DNA of 64,000 bases from Labyrinthula sp. Ha (lineage: Eukaryota; Sar; Bigyra; Labyrinthulida; Labyrinthulaceae). Numbering within the stretch: position 1 is the first letter of the stretch; every line of letters starts with the position of its first letter. The DNA lies in assembly GCA_015227615.1 (NCBI GenBank), contig JAALGZ010000001.1:2666001-2730000 (forward strand), given 5' to 3'. The notes beneath the pieces were generated by a model that saw only the letters and a program-made list of their open reading frames with translations, made no database searches and had not been told where the DNA came from. A program made the translations under genes and the position numbers. This document shows positions 49,101 through 60,140 of the stretch, piece by piece.

Positions 49101-49819
49101 AACTCAGCGAATTCAATGTGGTTGAAACTGAGCAAAACACAAGTGCTTAAGAGAAAAGCATATCTCAAGTAGGGTTCTTTCATGTCAACTCCCTCACACC
49201 TTTCGAAACATCTCTAGTTCTTTTATATTGCAACACTACACCGTTGTTTAACTTGTCCATTACTTGTTATAAGAACCAAAACTTCGGTAATAATTGTTTA
49301 TTCTATTTCCAAACTAATTATTTTCTAAAAGTGTTCCCAAAATTTGGAAATATTTGTTTTTTTTTTGTTTATTAATCCAATATATAAAACATTCTTATAA
49401 GAAGTAGTTACTTTGTGTTTGAAGTTACTGTAAGTAATAAAATAGTGTGTATAGATAATTCCTACAAATTGACTCTATTTAATTATTATTCAATAATCAG
49501 TATTCTAATTTATAAATGCTATCGTCTTTTAAGGACATCGTTATCAATATATAACCCGAACGAATTCTTCATATCACACCCGATTGTGCCCGACTGACAT
49601 TCTCGATATAGTATCCAATCAAATTATGTATTTTTGTTATCTAGCCAATTATATGTAAGATTGTACAAAATCGACGGTTAAGAATGAACCGAAATTGAAG
49701 CGGTCTCGAATAAAAAAGTTCAGCGGCACTAAGGTAATCCAGCGTTATCTCCCATTAAGAACTCTGAACTCAAAGCTCCAAATAATCTCAAGACCCATCT
49801 CTGCTCACAAATTCAAGGT
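46127..49819. other. Intergenic AT-rich desert
   Basis: About 3.7 kb without a supportable gene. A short AG dinucleotide run lies near 47532-47546. Immediately upstream of the kinase gene are TCTCGATA (49601) and a CCAAT box (49614-49618). Confidence 0.5.
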
Positions 49820-52054
49820 ATGGAGGGTTTCCTGTATAAACAACGTTACCATCCTTCGAAGAAGCTTGCGAAGAGTAGAAAAAGGTATGTGGTAATGGAC
49901 CTGGAAACAGAAGAGTTGAGATTCTACGCGGATAAAGGTAACCCGGACTGTCATAAAACAGTACCTTTGGATCAGATTTCCGACGTAATTGATTACGATG
50001 ACACTGGTTTTCTGGTAACCATGCGTTTTGTTGCAACTGCTGAGATGGCTAATGCTTGCTTTCTGTTCCATGCAGTGGCTTCTGAGGTAAATTACCCCTT
50101 TCGGTCTTTCGGTCTGTTGAAAGTTACACACTTGTCAAACTTACCTAGCGACCACTAATTTCTCGATTTTTGTTTTCAACGTTGACATCTTTAGGAAATC
50201 AGTGGAGAAAATCAGAAAGTTAAATGGGTAAAGCTTTTGAAGGCAAGAGTTAATTGTGCTGAAGATGGGTTACATCTAGTAAAGAAGCATCAAGAGAGTA
50301 TTCATTTGAGGTATGAAACAACTGGCCATTCCAAATCCTCAGTATTAGGAACTGGTATGAGTGGTGATGTCCGTTTAATACGTCGCAAAATTGATGGAAA
50401 GTTTTTTGCACTTAAAGTTGTCTCTCTTTCTGGATGCTCTAATGCTAAATTAGGCTCATTAAGAAGGGAGTTGGACATACATAAAAGCTTAGATCACCCT
50501 CACATATCTCGTTTTCAGGAGTATTTCATAGAACCAAAGCTTTGTTGCCGCTTGGTGATGGAGTTAATGGAAGGGGGTGAATTGTTTGAAAGACTTCAAA
50601 AGCATCGTCACTTTTCAGAGGATTATTCTGGTAAACTTTTATGCGTCATGCTTCAGGCTTTAAAATACTTAAAAAAGAACAGCATCGTCCATCGTGATTT
50701 GAAGTTAGAAAACTGGATGTACAGAAACAAACTTAAGTCAAACGCTAACCACGAAACCGATACTGATATTGTTCTTATTGATTTTGGACTAAGCAGGAGG
50801 TATAGATCAACCACAGAGATTATGACTAGAAAGCTTGGAACCAGTTATTACATCGCGCCAGAGGTACTTCAAGGGCACTATGCTGGCAACTCTTGTGATT
50901 TGTGGTCTGCTGGTGTCATCACGTACATGATGCTTACAGGTAAGCCACCTTTTCCAGGAAAAGATGACAACGAGATTAAAATGAAAGTAGCAAAGGTTGA
51001 TCCTGACTTCAAACTGGAAAAGTATGGAATCACAACAGATTGCATTAAGTTCCTACAGGGTATGTTAAATAAAAATTTGGAGGAAAGATTCACTATGGAG
51101 CAGGCCATCGATAACTCTTGGGTTAAGGCTCATGAACTTAAGCTAGATTCAAAAGCAGTATCTAAATATATGGCTAAAGTTACAAACCGCCTTCAAGCAT
51201 ACTCTAAGTATTCAGAGCTAAAGCGCCTTGTTCTCGAAGTTATTGCGTTCTCCTTAGATTATAAGGAAAGTAACTTCAAGCACCTGACAGAAGTTTTTAA
51301 GTGGATAGATAAAGATCATGACGGCTATGTGACATGTGAAGATTTGATTAAGTTTTTTGCTGAGAAAAGGAAACACTTGCGTGAAGTGAAGAAACTTACG
51401 GTGTCGGATCTAACGCCAGAAGATATATTGGAAATTAAGAAAGTTTTTGATGCTTTAGACGAAGAAAATACAGGGTTAGTTCATGTGAATGAATTTATTG
51501 CTGGTTGTTTGGATCCGAAGTATCATCAAAATAAGATTTATTTACAAGAAGCATTCAACAGGATTGACCAAGATGGAAAAGGAAAAATCGATATTAATGA
51601 TCTTAGAATTTTATTAGGGAAAACCGCAAATGAAGAAAGGGTAAATAAGATTTGGAACATTGTATTTGGAGAGATAAAGGAAATAAATTTTCGGCAATTT
51701 GTTAAGTTTATGAAAACAGACCATTTTTACGCAGATTCTGATAAAGATTATGTGTCACATTTTGATTCAGAAAGTTCTGAAGCCGCAGAAGGAAGAGCAA
51801 ATAGAAAGCCTAATACGATGGGGACAACTTCTCTTAATGGAAGCGCATCCTCAAAACGTGGTTTTGGACTTTCTGGTGTCAACATTAAGAAGAATAAGAG
51901 TTGGGCAAGTTTGCCTTTCAGCCTGTCAAAAAGAAGTACACAAAAAAGTGGAACAAAGGAATCAAAGGCCACTCGGAGCAAACTTGGTAAGTTTGCTACA
52001 CTTTCGTTTCGACGGGGTGAAGGTTCAGGAAAAAAGCCGTTCTTCCTTTTATAG
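49820..52054 (+). CDS. PH-domain calcium-dependent protein kinase (PH-kinase-EF-hands)
   Basis: Two exons (49820-50086 and 50195-52054) split by a 108-bp intron give 708 residues. An N-terminal PH domain (about 1-110) opens with EGFLYKQR and closes with VKWVKLLKA after the intron. The kinase follows with all key residues: glycine loop GTGMSGDV (about 141), Lys163 in FALKVV, HRDLKLEN (Asp257), DFG (Asp285) and APE. A junction region then leads to EF hands: DKDHDGYVTCED (about 461) and DQDGKGKIDIND (about 547) look functional, DEENTGLVHVNE (about 511) is acceptable, and a fourth near 583 is degenerate. Ca2+ should activate the kinase while the PH domain directs it to membranes. The C-terminal 100 residues are Ser/Lys-rich. 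The order PH-kinase-EF differs from apicomplexan CDPK7, where the PH domain precedes the kinase but follows EF hands. It converges on the YqaA-like gene, 113 bp apart. Confidence 0.92.
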
Positions 52055-52167
52055 TATATAGCTTTTTCATGTTGATTAGTATAGTTTTGCATTAAATAGA
52101 GTAGGTTTTAGGAAAGTTAATTCTTTTTGTCGCTTTGTTGAAACAATACGTTGTCACTCGTTTTTAT

Positions 52168-52665
52168 TTATTCATCCTTTCTGACTATTGCTTTTCCACC
52201 TACCGCACTCAAGTAACAAATAACAGTATTACGCACTATTCTACCTATAGTTATTGCAACCGTTAAACTAAGGACAGTGTGTCCGGAAAGAACTCCAGCG
52301 AAGAGGAAGGGATGAATGGGTAGTATTGATCCACCAATAGCCGCAGTTGGCAACCCAAATCTGTGCAGATAATCATCAACTGCATTCCAAGTTGAAGATT
52401 CAAACACTGAAGGAAAATAATATTTCATTTGGTCAATGTTGTTTATACCAAGCAACGAAAAAGATAGGCACCCGAAAGTGATTGCAAGAGTTTGAAGAAG
52501 TGCGCAAAGCGGCCATTTTCGTGGATTGGCGGCAACAGCTGCCGCTAGAAGAATGTCATTTGGAACTAGAAGAATGTATGTATCAGCGAAACATAGGAAC
52601 GCAACGATATAGGGAAAATACCACGTATCTGAATACTTTAAGACATTTTCTACCAGATCTTGCAT
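52168..52665 (-). CDS. YqaA-like DedA/VTT-superfamily membrane protein
   Basis: An intronless 165-residue protein, close to the length of bacterial YqaA. It has the family's reentrant block (FADTYILLVPNDILLAAAVAANP), a glycine-containing helix, a second block (GLPTAAIGGSILPIHPFLFAGVLSG) and a final helix with IGRIVRNTVICYL. The superfamily includes lipid scramblases and transporters (DedA, TMEM41B, VMP1); the role of YqaA itself is poorly known. The organelle cannot be told; a bacterial or plastid/mitochondrial origin is possible. The reading frame is open for a further 25 or so codons upstream of the chosen ATG without another in-frame ATG, so an upstream exon is possible but not shown. Confidence 0.7.
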   Translation of the reverse strand: MQDLVENVLKYSDTWYFPYIVAFLCFADTYILLVPNDILLAAAVAANPRKWPLCALLQTLAITFGCLSFSLLGINNIDQMKYYFPSVFESSTWNAVDDYLHRFGLPTAAIGGSILPIHPFLFAGVLSGHTVLSLTVAITIGRIVRNTVICYLSAVGGKAIVRKDE

Positions 52666-53700
52666 ATTGTTCTCTATGGTAATGTCATATGGTAAGAAAT
52701 GACTCTTCTCTTCTTCAGAGATATGTTGGAATAGATTTTAACTGATTGGCCTGTTTCAGGTCACTTCTTCTGATTGGTTGATTAAATTTCCTTAAATTAA
52801 AAATGGAAAGAAGGGAGAAACAGTAAAATTAGAAATCATTAAAATATATACAGTTTGGTGAAACAAGAAGTCACGACACAGATGTTGAGAAAGATCAACT
52901 TGTTGCAGATAGAAAACCTGTATGATGAATCTAAGCATTTTTCATATTCAAATGCGATAATGGATCGCTTAAGCCATAATTGCAGATATATATATATATA
53001 ACACCTTCTTGGGTTACAGTTGGGGTGCAGTAAAACCCAATGAAAGAAGAGCTTGTGACCAATAAGCAAATGTTGGCCAAGATACTTAGTACCCAAAGTA
53101 TGAAACTTAGAACCAACTAAAAAAAAAGTGGAAACATGGAATTTAACTCGGTTTACTAAGATTTTCTGTAGACTGTTCATAGTCATCAGAGTCTAAGATG
53201 AGAGTAGAGAAGGTAAGATAATGGTTTCCTGATTAGAGGGACGGCATAGGGGCCAGGTTTTCATTATTGTTCACTACGCAGTAGGAAGTTTAAGTCAACT
53301 TAATAGTCAACTTCTGAGTAGAAAAATAATAGTTGAACTACATGAAATTCACAAAAGGGTGTTACACCTCTCAATTCTTTATTAAAAAGAATAAGAATAT
53401 ACAGTAAGCAATATGTACAAAAGAACAAACCAGGAACCAAAGAACCACAAGTGTGGGTTTATTTAAAGCATGATGGGCAAAAGAATACATTTTTTGTTTA
53501 CTCTTATATAGATTATGCAAAAAAAAACAGTTAAATAAAACTTAAGAGATGTGTCTTCCAGGTAGTTTTAAACTTTTTAATTAATTTTTAGGGCTATACG
53601 GATGGGTGAAGCTATTTTACACGATTCATGAGATATTTGCTAACTTATGGTTAGTCCTTTCTCAAGACTCTCCTCTTCTAAGGCGGTATTATAGAGTATC
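52666..53700. other. Intergenic AT-rich DNA
   Basis: No gene seen. A short TA dinucleotide run lies at about 52987-53000. Confidence 0.5.
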
Positions 53701-53730
53701 CAGAGTACCACAATCGAGATATGTCCTTGT

Positions 53731-54700
53731 CTAAGGAACTTGCTCCATCATTATCTCTGAATACAGCTATAATGCTAAGAGTAATTGCTTGTGCTTTGCT
53801 TCATTCTGCATTGGTACTCGAAATGATGTCTTGCAGAAAAATTTCACACGCAGTTAATAAGGTGTAATAGTTGACCTTTCATTTCTTTGGAACATTCATC
53901 TGATCAAGGCCCGGAACTCTCACATTGAACTAAAAAGCAACTAGTTCCATAGTTGTTACTCTTACATGATGATTCATAAAGTGGATGACCTGGAAATTCC
54001 ATTTTTGAAGCAACTAGATATTTTTAAAAACCTTCACCCCTTGTTTGATGTACAGCTAAGCAAGATTGCTATGTTGAAGATTCCAATTAAACCCCATTTC
54101 ACAACTATGCTCTGACAGGAACTGGTAGTTTATTGCTATGCTAAGATTAAGATCTGTAGACACCGTGTTTATATTTTACATGATAATGAAACTATTGTTA
54201 TAGTAGCTGAGACGCATGAAATAATAATTAACATGTTACGTATCCTTTATCATCAGCTCCAAAGATTTGTTGCAAATATTCTTATCTCGGACAATGAGTC
54301 ACTTTATTCTCTTTAACATGGATGTAATGTATTACTCAAGCTTTATCTGATGTTATGCAGCTATCTGATGCGATGTCTATGATTTAAATTTCTGCTACAA
54401 TTGTTCAAAGTTATTGCCCTCAGAGCAAAGCAGTTGAGGCACTGTTTGAATATGCGAGAAAAATGTAGGGTGTTTCTCACCCGGGTCAACACAATTTTTT
54501 GTTATTGTTTGCAATATTTTCTTAGGGAGTTTTACTGTGCTATGGTGACAAAGCCTTAGAACAGTATCTTCAAGTGAGCATCCAAGGTGTCTTTTACAGG
54601 AAAAGAGTCAAAGTTGTATTGTCTTAGCTTGAACAAGAGGTAATGGAACAGCAGACTGCTTAGGTTATTTTCTGTGCTTGCGAAGGATGCTTTTGGATAC
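53731..54700 (+). pseudogene. Decayed protein-like sequence, plus strand, family not recognised
   Basis: Several plus-strand stretches read like protein: about 53731-53877; about 53968-54120 (IHKVDDLEIPFLKQLDIF); about 54120-54318 (RHRVYILHDNETIVIV); about 54400-54470; and about 54530-54630. They are clearly broken in several places. The order and strand are consistent with one old element, possibly a retroelement, but I cannot name a domain with confidence. Confidence 0.35.
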
Positions 54701-57700
54701 TACACGCACTTTATGTAAGCTAATCGAAGTTCCTGGGTAGTTCTTAGGAGAACAAATGAACTATTTGATATGCTAACTCCAGGCGAGCCCACAGGGAGAC
54801 ATTTCAATCTACACAATATATAATAGTCATTTAGTGCTACCATTAGCATAGAGCTGAAAAATTACGGTTTACATGAAGTAGTCTACAGCAAGTGCAAACA
54901 TGGCTAGGAGCATGGCTCTTAACAACACACACCTTAAAACTATCTGTATCAAAACGGAATAAAGGCTTCTATTTCCAGTTTGTTATAGTTAATGAAATAC
55001 TAATCGTTTAAGCATTGGCTACTTCTCTGCAAAATGATAGGAATTTATCTCAAATGAACCTCCTCTCAAAGGTTTCTTTACAGCTATTATTAAGATCTTA
55101 ATGTTAGTATCTTTATTACTCCCTCCGTTTCCTCTAAGTTATAATAATTCCTATTTAGCCAATTGTAAAAAAAGCGACATAAAAGGCATGATGATACGCC
55201 ACTGTATCCACAGTTACTATCGTGTTAGTTAGACCTAAGTACCTAATCATCTTAAGTTTCACTACATTCAATCCATAAAGCAATCTCCTTTCAATTGTGA
55301 CTATTTAACTTCATGTTAATCATTTAGAAGTGACCCTACTAAGAAATGTACTTGCTATTCTTATAACCAAACTTAGTATTTAACCCAAAATGGCAAGTAT
55401 TGAGGCGAAAATCAATCTACCTATTGTTATAGTTCTTTGACTAAAACCAAAGCTTTTTTAATCTTTCCTTGTAAAAACAATGGAACGACGCCCCACAATG
55501 CCTAAGATGTTTGTAAAAACATATCTACAGCTTCCATAAATTTTAATGATATGGACCCTCTGTATAGGGTCTTATGGTTGACCTTAGTATTTTTTGATAC
55601 TCAGTTACTTTCATCTCTGGCCGGGACTCTGAATATAGGATTTTAATTGTTATTGTTTGCATTTCTTATTTCTAGCAGATTCGGACCACACAATCCATAG
55701 GTTGGAGTGGAAGATAACAAAAGATGGCCCAGAGCCAACTCGTCGGCAAAAACCGACCCCCCCAAAAAAAAGTTGTTCCAAGCAGAGATATCGCATGTGG
55801 ATGCACAATTAACGTTATCTTTAGCGATTACCTTCACTATCGAACTGGCTTACCCGATTTAACAGTAGTTTCACACGAGTGACATCAGTTTCGTTCACGT
55901 TATTCCAAACATTAATACTTTGCCTCCTGGTCTTGCAATTCTTTAATATGAGTCTTGATTTTGCTCTATTTCTTCGCTACTTTAAAGTCATGAAATTCAT
56001 TCATAGTAAATTTCTTATTTTGGAAGATAAATTGATATAACCAAGATCAGGATTAGTAATAATTTGTGACAGATATTAACTTCCCATCTTCAAGGATCAG
56101 ATTTACCTTGAAGGGTTTTCGGCAATAAAATGTGGGACAAAAATGATATCACTTTTCTCACTTGCTTGTCCGCTATCACGATATTTTTTGGTGAACTTGA
56201 CAAGTTCTGTGACACAAGAAATCTCGGAAATATCGTTCCGAAACTGGATCTAAGTTTTATGCACTCTTGCACATCCCTAACGACAGGGGCACTGTGCGGG
56301 TTGAAGAACATTTATAACTGACGGAATACATAGGATGTTTTCGTGCAAAAGCTGAACCCTGCATAAAATAGTTGATTTTTGAGTCATTAGATGTTTGTTA
56401 AGTAATATTGAAAGATGGCATTAAACTACAAAAAAGATTCTGAAAGATAAAGCCCATATGGAAAATAAACCAGAATTTATCGCGGTATTTGAAACCACTC
56501 AGAAATTGTAAATATAGAATCACATCCAAATTACTATTCAATTCTATAAACATTTGTTTCACCTGATATAATTTGCTTAATGAGGTTACAAAGTGTATAC
56601 ATAGATCTATTTGAGGTTCGAATAATATTCATAGAATACAGCTTCCAAATTACCTTTCTAAATACTAAAGACTAACTTCGGGTTAGAATCTATATAGAAA
56701 AGATACTTTAATATATAACCAAAGATTACGAAGCCAGTCTAATTGAGGTTGAGTTTAAAAAAACATCTTTCCAAAAAATTCAGATTATATTAAGAATTGG
56801 TAGATGCTGATGTTTTATTTGAGTGATTCGTGCATTTATGAACATGAAGTTAATATACTCAACAACAATTTGTTTCATTACTTTCCCCTCACTTATATTA
56901 GAATATATGCTAGTAGGATTACACCATAGAGACAACAAAAGTAAGATTACCAAATTAAGCGGAGAATTAACTAGAGCTAAAACCATTAGAAACTTGTGAT
57001 CTAAATAGCCTCTTTAGCAATATTTCCGTGCAATTGTTAAGACCAATCCACAATTTTCAAAAGAGAAAACTTATTGAAAAGAACCCAAGTAACCGCCAGG
57101 TGTTGAACCCAAGATAACAGCAATAAATTGCTTGAAGTTAAGGATAATTGCTGTGCTGACCTACCTATAGTTTCAATACTGTAAGCCGTATGTTTTCTTT
57201 CTTGCTTTTAGGCTATTGGTGCAATTTTGTGAAAAATACATTTGATATGGCTAACTGAACTGAAAATTATATTCTGGGTCTATTGCCCAAAAACGTTACA
57301 GGTGCAATTTTAAATAGCGTATTACTGGTACATTATTATTGCTTGTTTTCATGGCCTGTATCATGATCAAAGCGTTAGGCAGAGGAAACCTACTATCAGA
57401 TTTATATATACATGTATAAAGCATCTTAAAATCTAATTTACTCAGATTTGGAAGATAACTTGGGTGACCGTTTATATTGACATCTCTTATGGAAAATTTC
57501 AAGAAACCAGGACATGAGATCTGAACCCTCATCTTGCTGCACCTTTCGCCAAGATAATAAAGAACCCGGAAGGGAATAATATTGTTGATTTGATTTTAAA
57601 TAAATACGATAGCGGCTGTTTGCTGCAAAGAAAAGATTTTATTATATACTCATTTTTGCTTCAACATCCTAGATTTGGTAGATAAGTTCCAACGCTGTCT

Positions 57701-60140
57701 CTTTAGATATTTGGAATAAGACGACTAAAAAGGAATATTCTTCTCTGGTGGTTTCCATGTTTGAGCTCTCTGTTACAAATTTACGTTCTTATTCCCTCAC
57801 GTTTCTTGAGCGCGGATAAAAAGGCATATACATGTTCAACTCAATTTGTCTTGTTGTTGATAGTTATTTTCCTTAAAAAAAAACAAACAATATACTCACA
57901 GATTCACTAAAAAGCTATCAATATCCTTGACAGATATTCTAAGGATTACGTGGAATCAAGTTGTAATGTATTAAATGATTTTTAAACTACAGCAATTGGT
58001 TTTCACAGTCAAGTAAAGATAAGAATTGATGCTCTTAGATGCCTATCAAGTATTTTTAATCTATTTTCCAGAGAGAGTAAAATAAAAAACTGGGGTCTGG
58101 TCAAGTTTTACACAACCGCAGCAATTTTCACACTTACACTTTATATGATTGAAACATGACACAAACCTCCCTCAAAGTACTTTTTCCATTCGTTAATCAC
58201 CGTATTTCCAAAGAAAAACTTTCAAGAATCGATTATAGGGCGTTTCTATTTTGGTACGACCTTATTAATGATATTCTATGGCGATACCCATGAAACCTAT
58301 TTCCAATTCTTATAAGACCTTTGTTATATATGTATTCTTTAAACAGAAACTCAGCTTCAACCTTTGTTTGCCCTTGATGGCATGTGAGTGTTCGTGACTT
58401 AAAAATCCGGGGTATATATGAACACTTCCATAGGTGTTAACATTTCTGAATTATCTCTCTTTCTTTAATAAACAAAATATAATCATATATTTTGTAGCTT
58501 GAGGAAGAGATCCTAACATAGAAGGCCTAAATAAACAATATTAATCATCCCGGGTTCCGTTTGCCCTCCATCTGTTGTTCGCTTTTACTTTGATGATTGA
58601 ATAGATTTCTTAGCCAGAAAGATAGTAAGAGAAATTTGCACTACTTGATACAAGAGTTAAAATAGAACATTTGGAAAAAACCTCTTAATCGGCATAGTGG
58701 AATTTCATGTAAAAACTCATCAAACAATTTCTTATCTTTACTTAACAGAGTTTTACAAGAACAAATATTTATTAGTTGCCAAAAAGCATTCAAAGACAAT
58801 GAAAGAATGGTCTAGAAAACGTGAAGGCGACTGTTTTGGCACGGTTGGTGGGGTTCTTGGTTTAACTTTTAAAAAAGTTTTTATCCCACCTTGGTAAGAT
58901 GAATAAATATGTTGATTAAGCAGATAATCCCTTGGTTCGCTTAGAGTACTGTCTGGATCATAAGCCATGGGGAACTTCAAGTGTAAAAGAAGCATTTTTT
59001 CTTTGCTAATTTTTTTTATTTGTTTTATAATATCCATATAATTAAATACTTCAGTTAGTACAGCCACAAGATTTGCGTCAACTTTTTTCCTTATATCCTC
59101 GGTTAATTTCAATAATACTAGTTAAACTAAACAGTGATATATAAGTGATCATCGACCAGAAGCTTCGGCCAGCGCTTTGTATCTTGATGGTGGATGCTTT
59201 TTTTTGCACTATTCAGAACAAGAAAACATATCTCTCAATTTATATGCCAACTACCATTATTTTATTTCGAAGGTTGGTGGGTTCTCTCAGAAAACTTCAA
59301 TGGCATTTTGACAAATGTTGACATAGCAAAGAGAATCTCTCTGGAGTTTCCTTCAAATATGAAATATACATTTAAATAACAAGAAAAAACTTTAACTTAT
59401 TTAATTTGTGGTAGGTAGCTTCACTAGGTGGTTTTCCTTTTTTGGTGTAGCCATTCCCGGTGCGGCGTGGAGAACTGAAGTGCTTTGACATTGTAATTTC
59501 ATGTATACGCTTTAAACCGTCATAAAATTTGAAGGTTCATCAATTTTTTTTTATCTTTTCTTATTTTTAAATTCCATAAAATGCCTTCAATATTTTCTAG
59601 CGTTACACCATGCGTCTTCGAATTTTTATTATGTAACTAAGTATGTTCAAACTTTTCTGACCTTTCGAAGGAGAATATCTAGTTTAACCATGTTAAATTA
59701 GACAATAGAGATCCAGTCTCCTTCTGTTGTCTCCATCTTTCACCAAACTTGATTCTTAGTATTTCCTTTACAATTACCGAAACACCACTTGCTTTCTGAA
59801 TATCGTACTTCCAAAATAATTGATTTTGCCCAAAATCTGATTCCCAACTCCCGCTCTGAAAAATAAACGCCTCGAACACGTGCACGGCATTACGCTGAAT
59901 ATATAGACAGATATACAACGTGACGCGTCGTCTCACTACATAATCACAGTAACGAGAGATAACTGTCTCGATAAATGTTCTTTTAAGATGAATTAGTAAC
60001 TATAGATATGTCTCGAGTTTATTTTTTTCATCTCGGTTCCCGTATTATCAAATACGGTGAAATTCGAAACTTTAAAATTTGCCCACCTGCTCGCTGAAGA
60101 AAAAACAAAACAAATAGAAGTTATCGACTAATAGAAAAAA
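54701..60140. other. Large intergenic AT-rich desert
   Basis: About 5.4 kb without a supportable gene. Minus-strand frames at 58753-59112 (119 codons) and 59679-59936 (85 codons) are the longest and somewhat protein-like, but show no motif I recognise. The last 200 bp, upstream of the ammonium transporter, contain TCTCGATA (59966) and several GATA/TATC words. Confidence 0.5.

Noticed and set aside
49805-50131. A 108-codon minus-strand ORF over the PH exon
   Set aside because: Antisense shadow of the PH-CDPK first exon and intron.
58753-59112. A 119-codon minus-strand ORF as a gene
   Set aside because: No recognisable domain, no in-frame continuation through plausible tiny introns; kept only as a note.
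59679-59936. An 85-codon minus-strand ORF upstream of the ammonium transporter
   Set aside because: Somewhat coding-like but no motif, and it sits in the likely AMT promoter.
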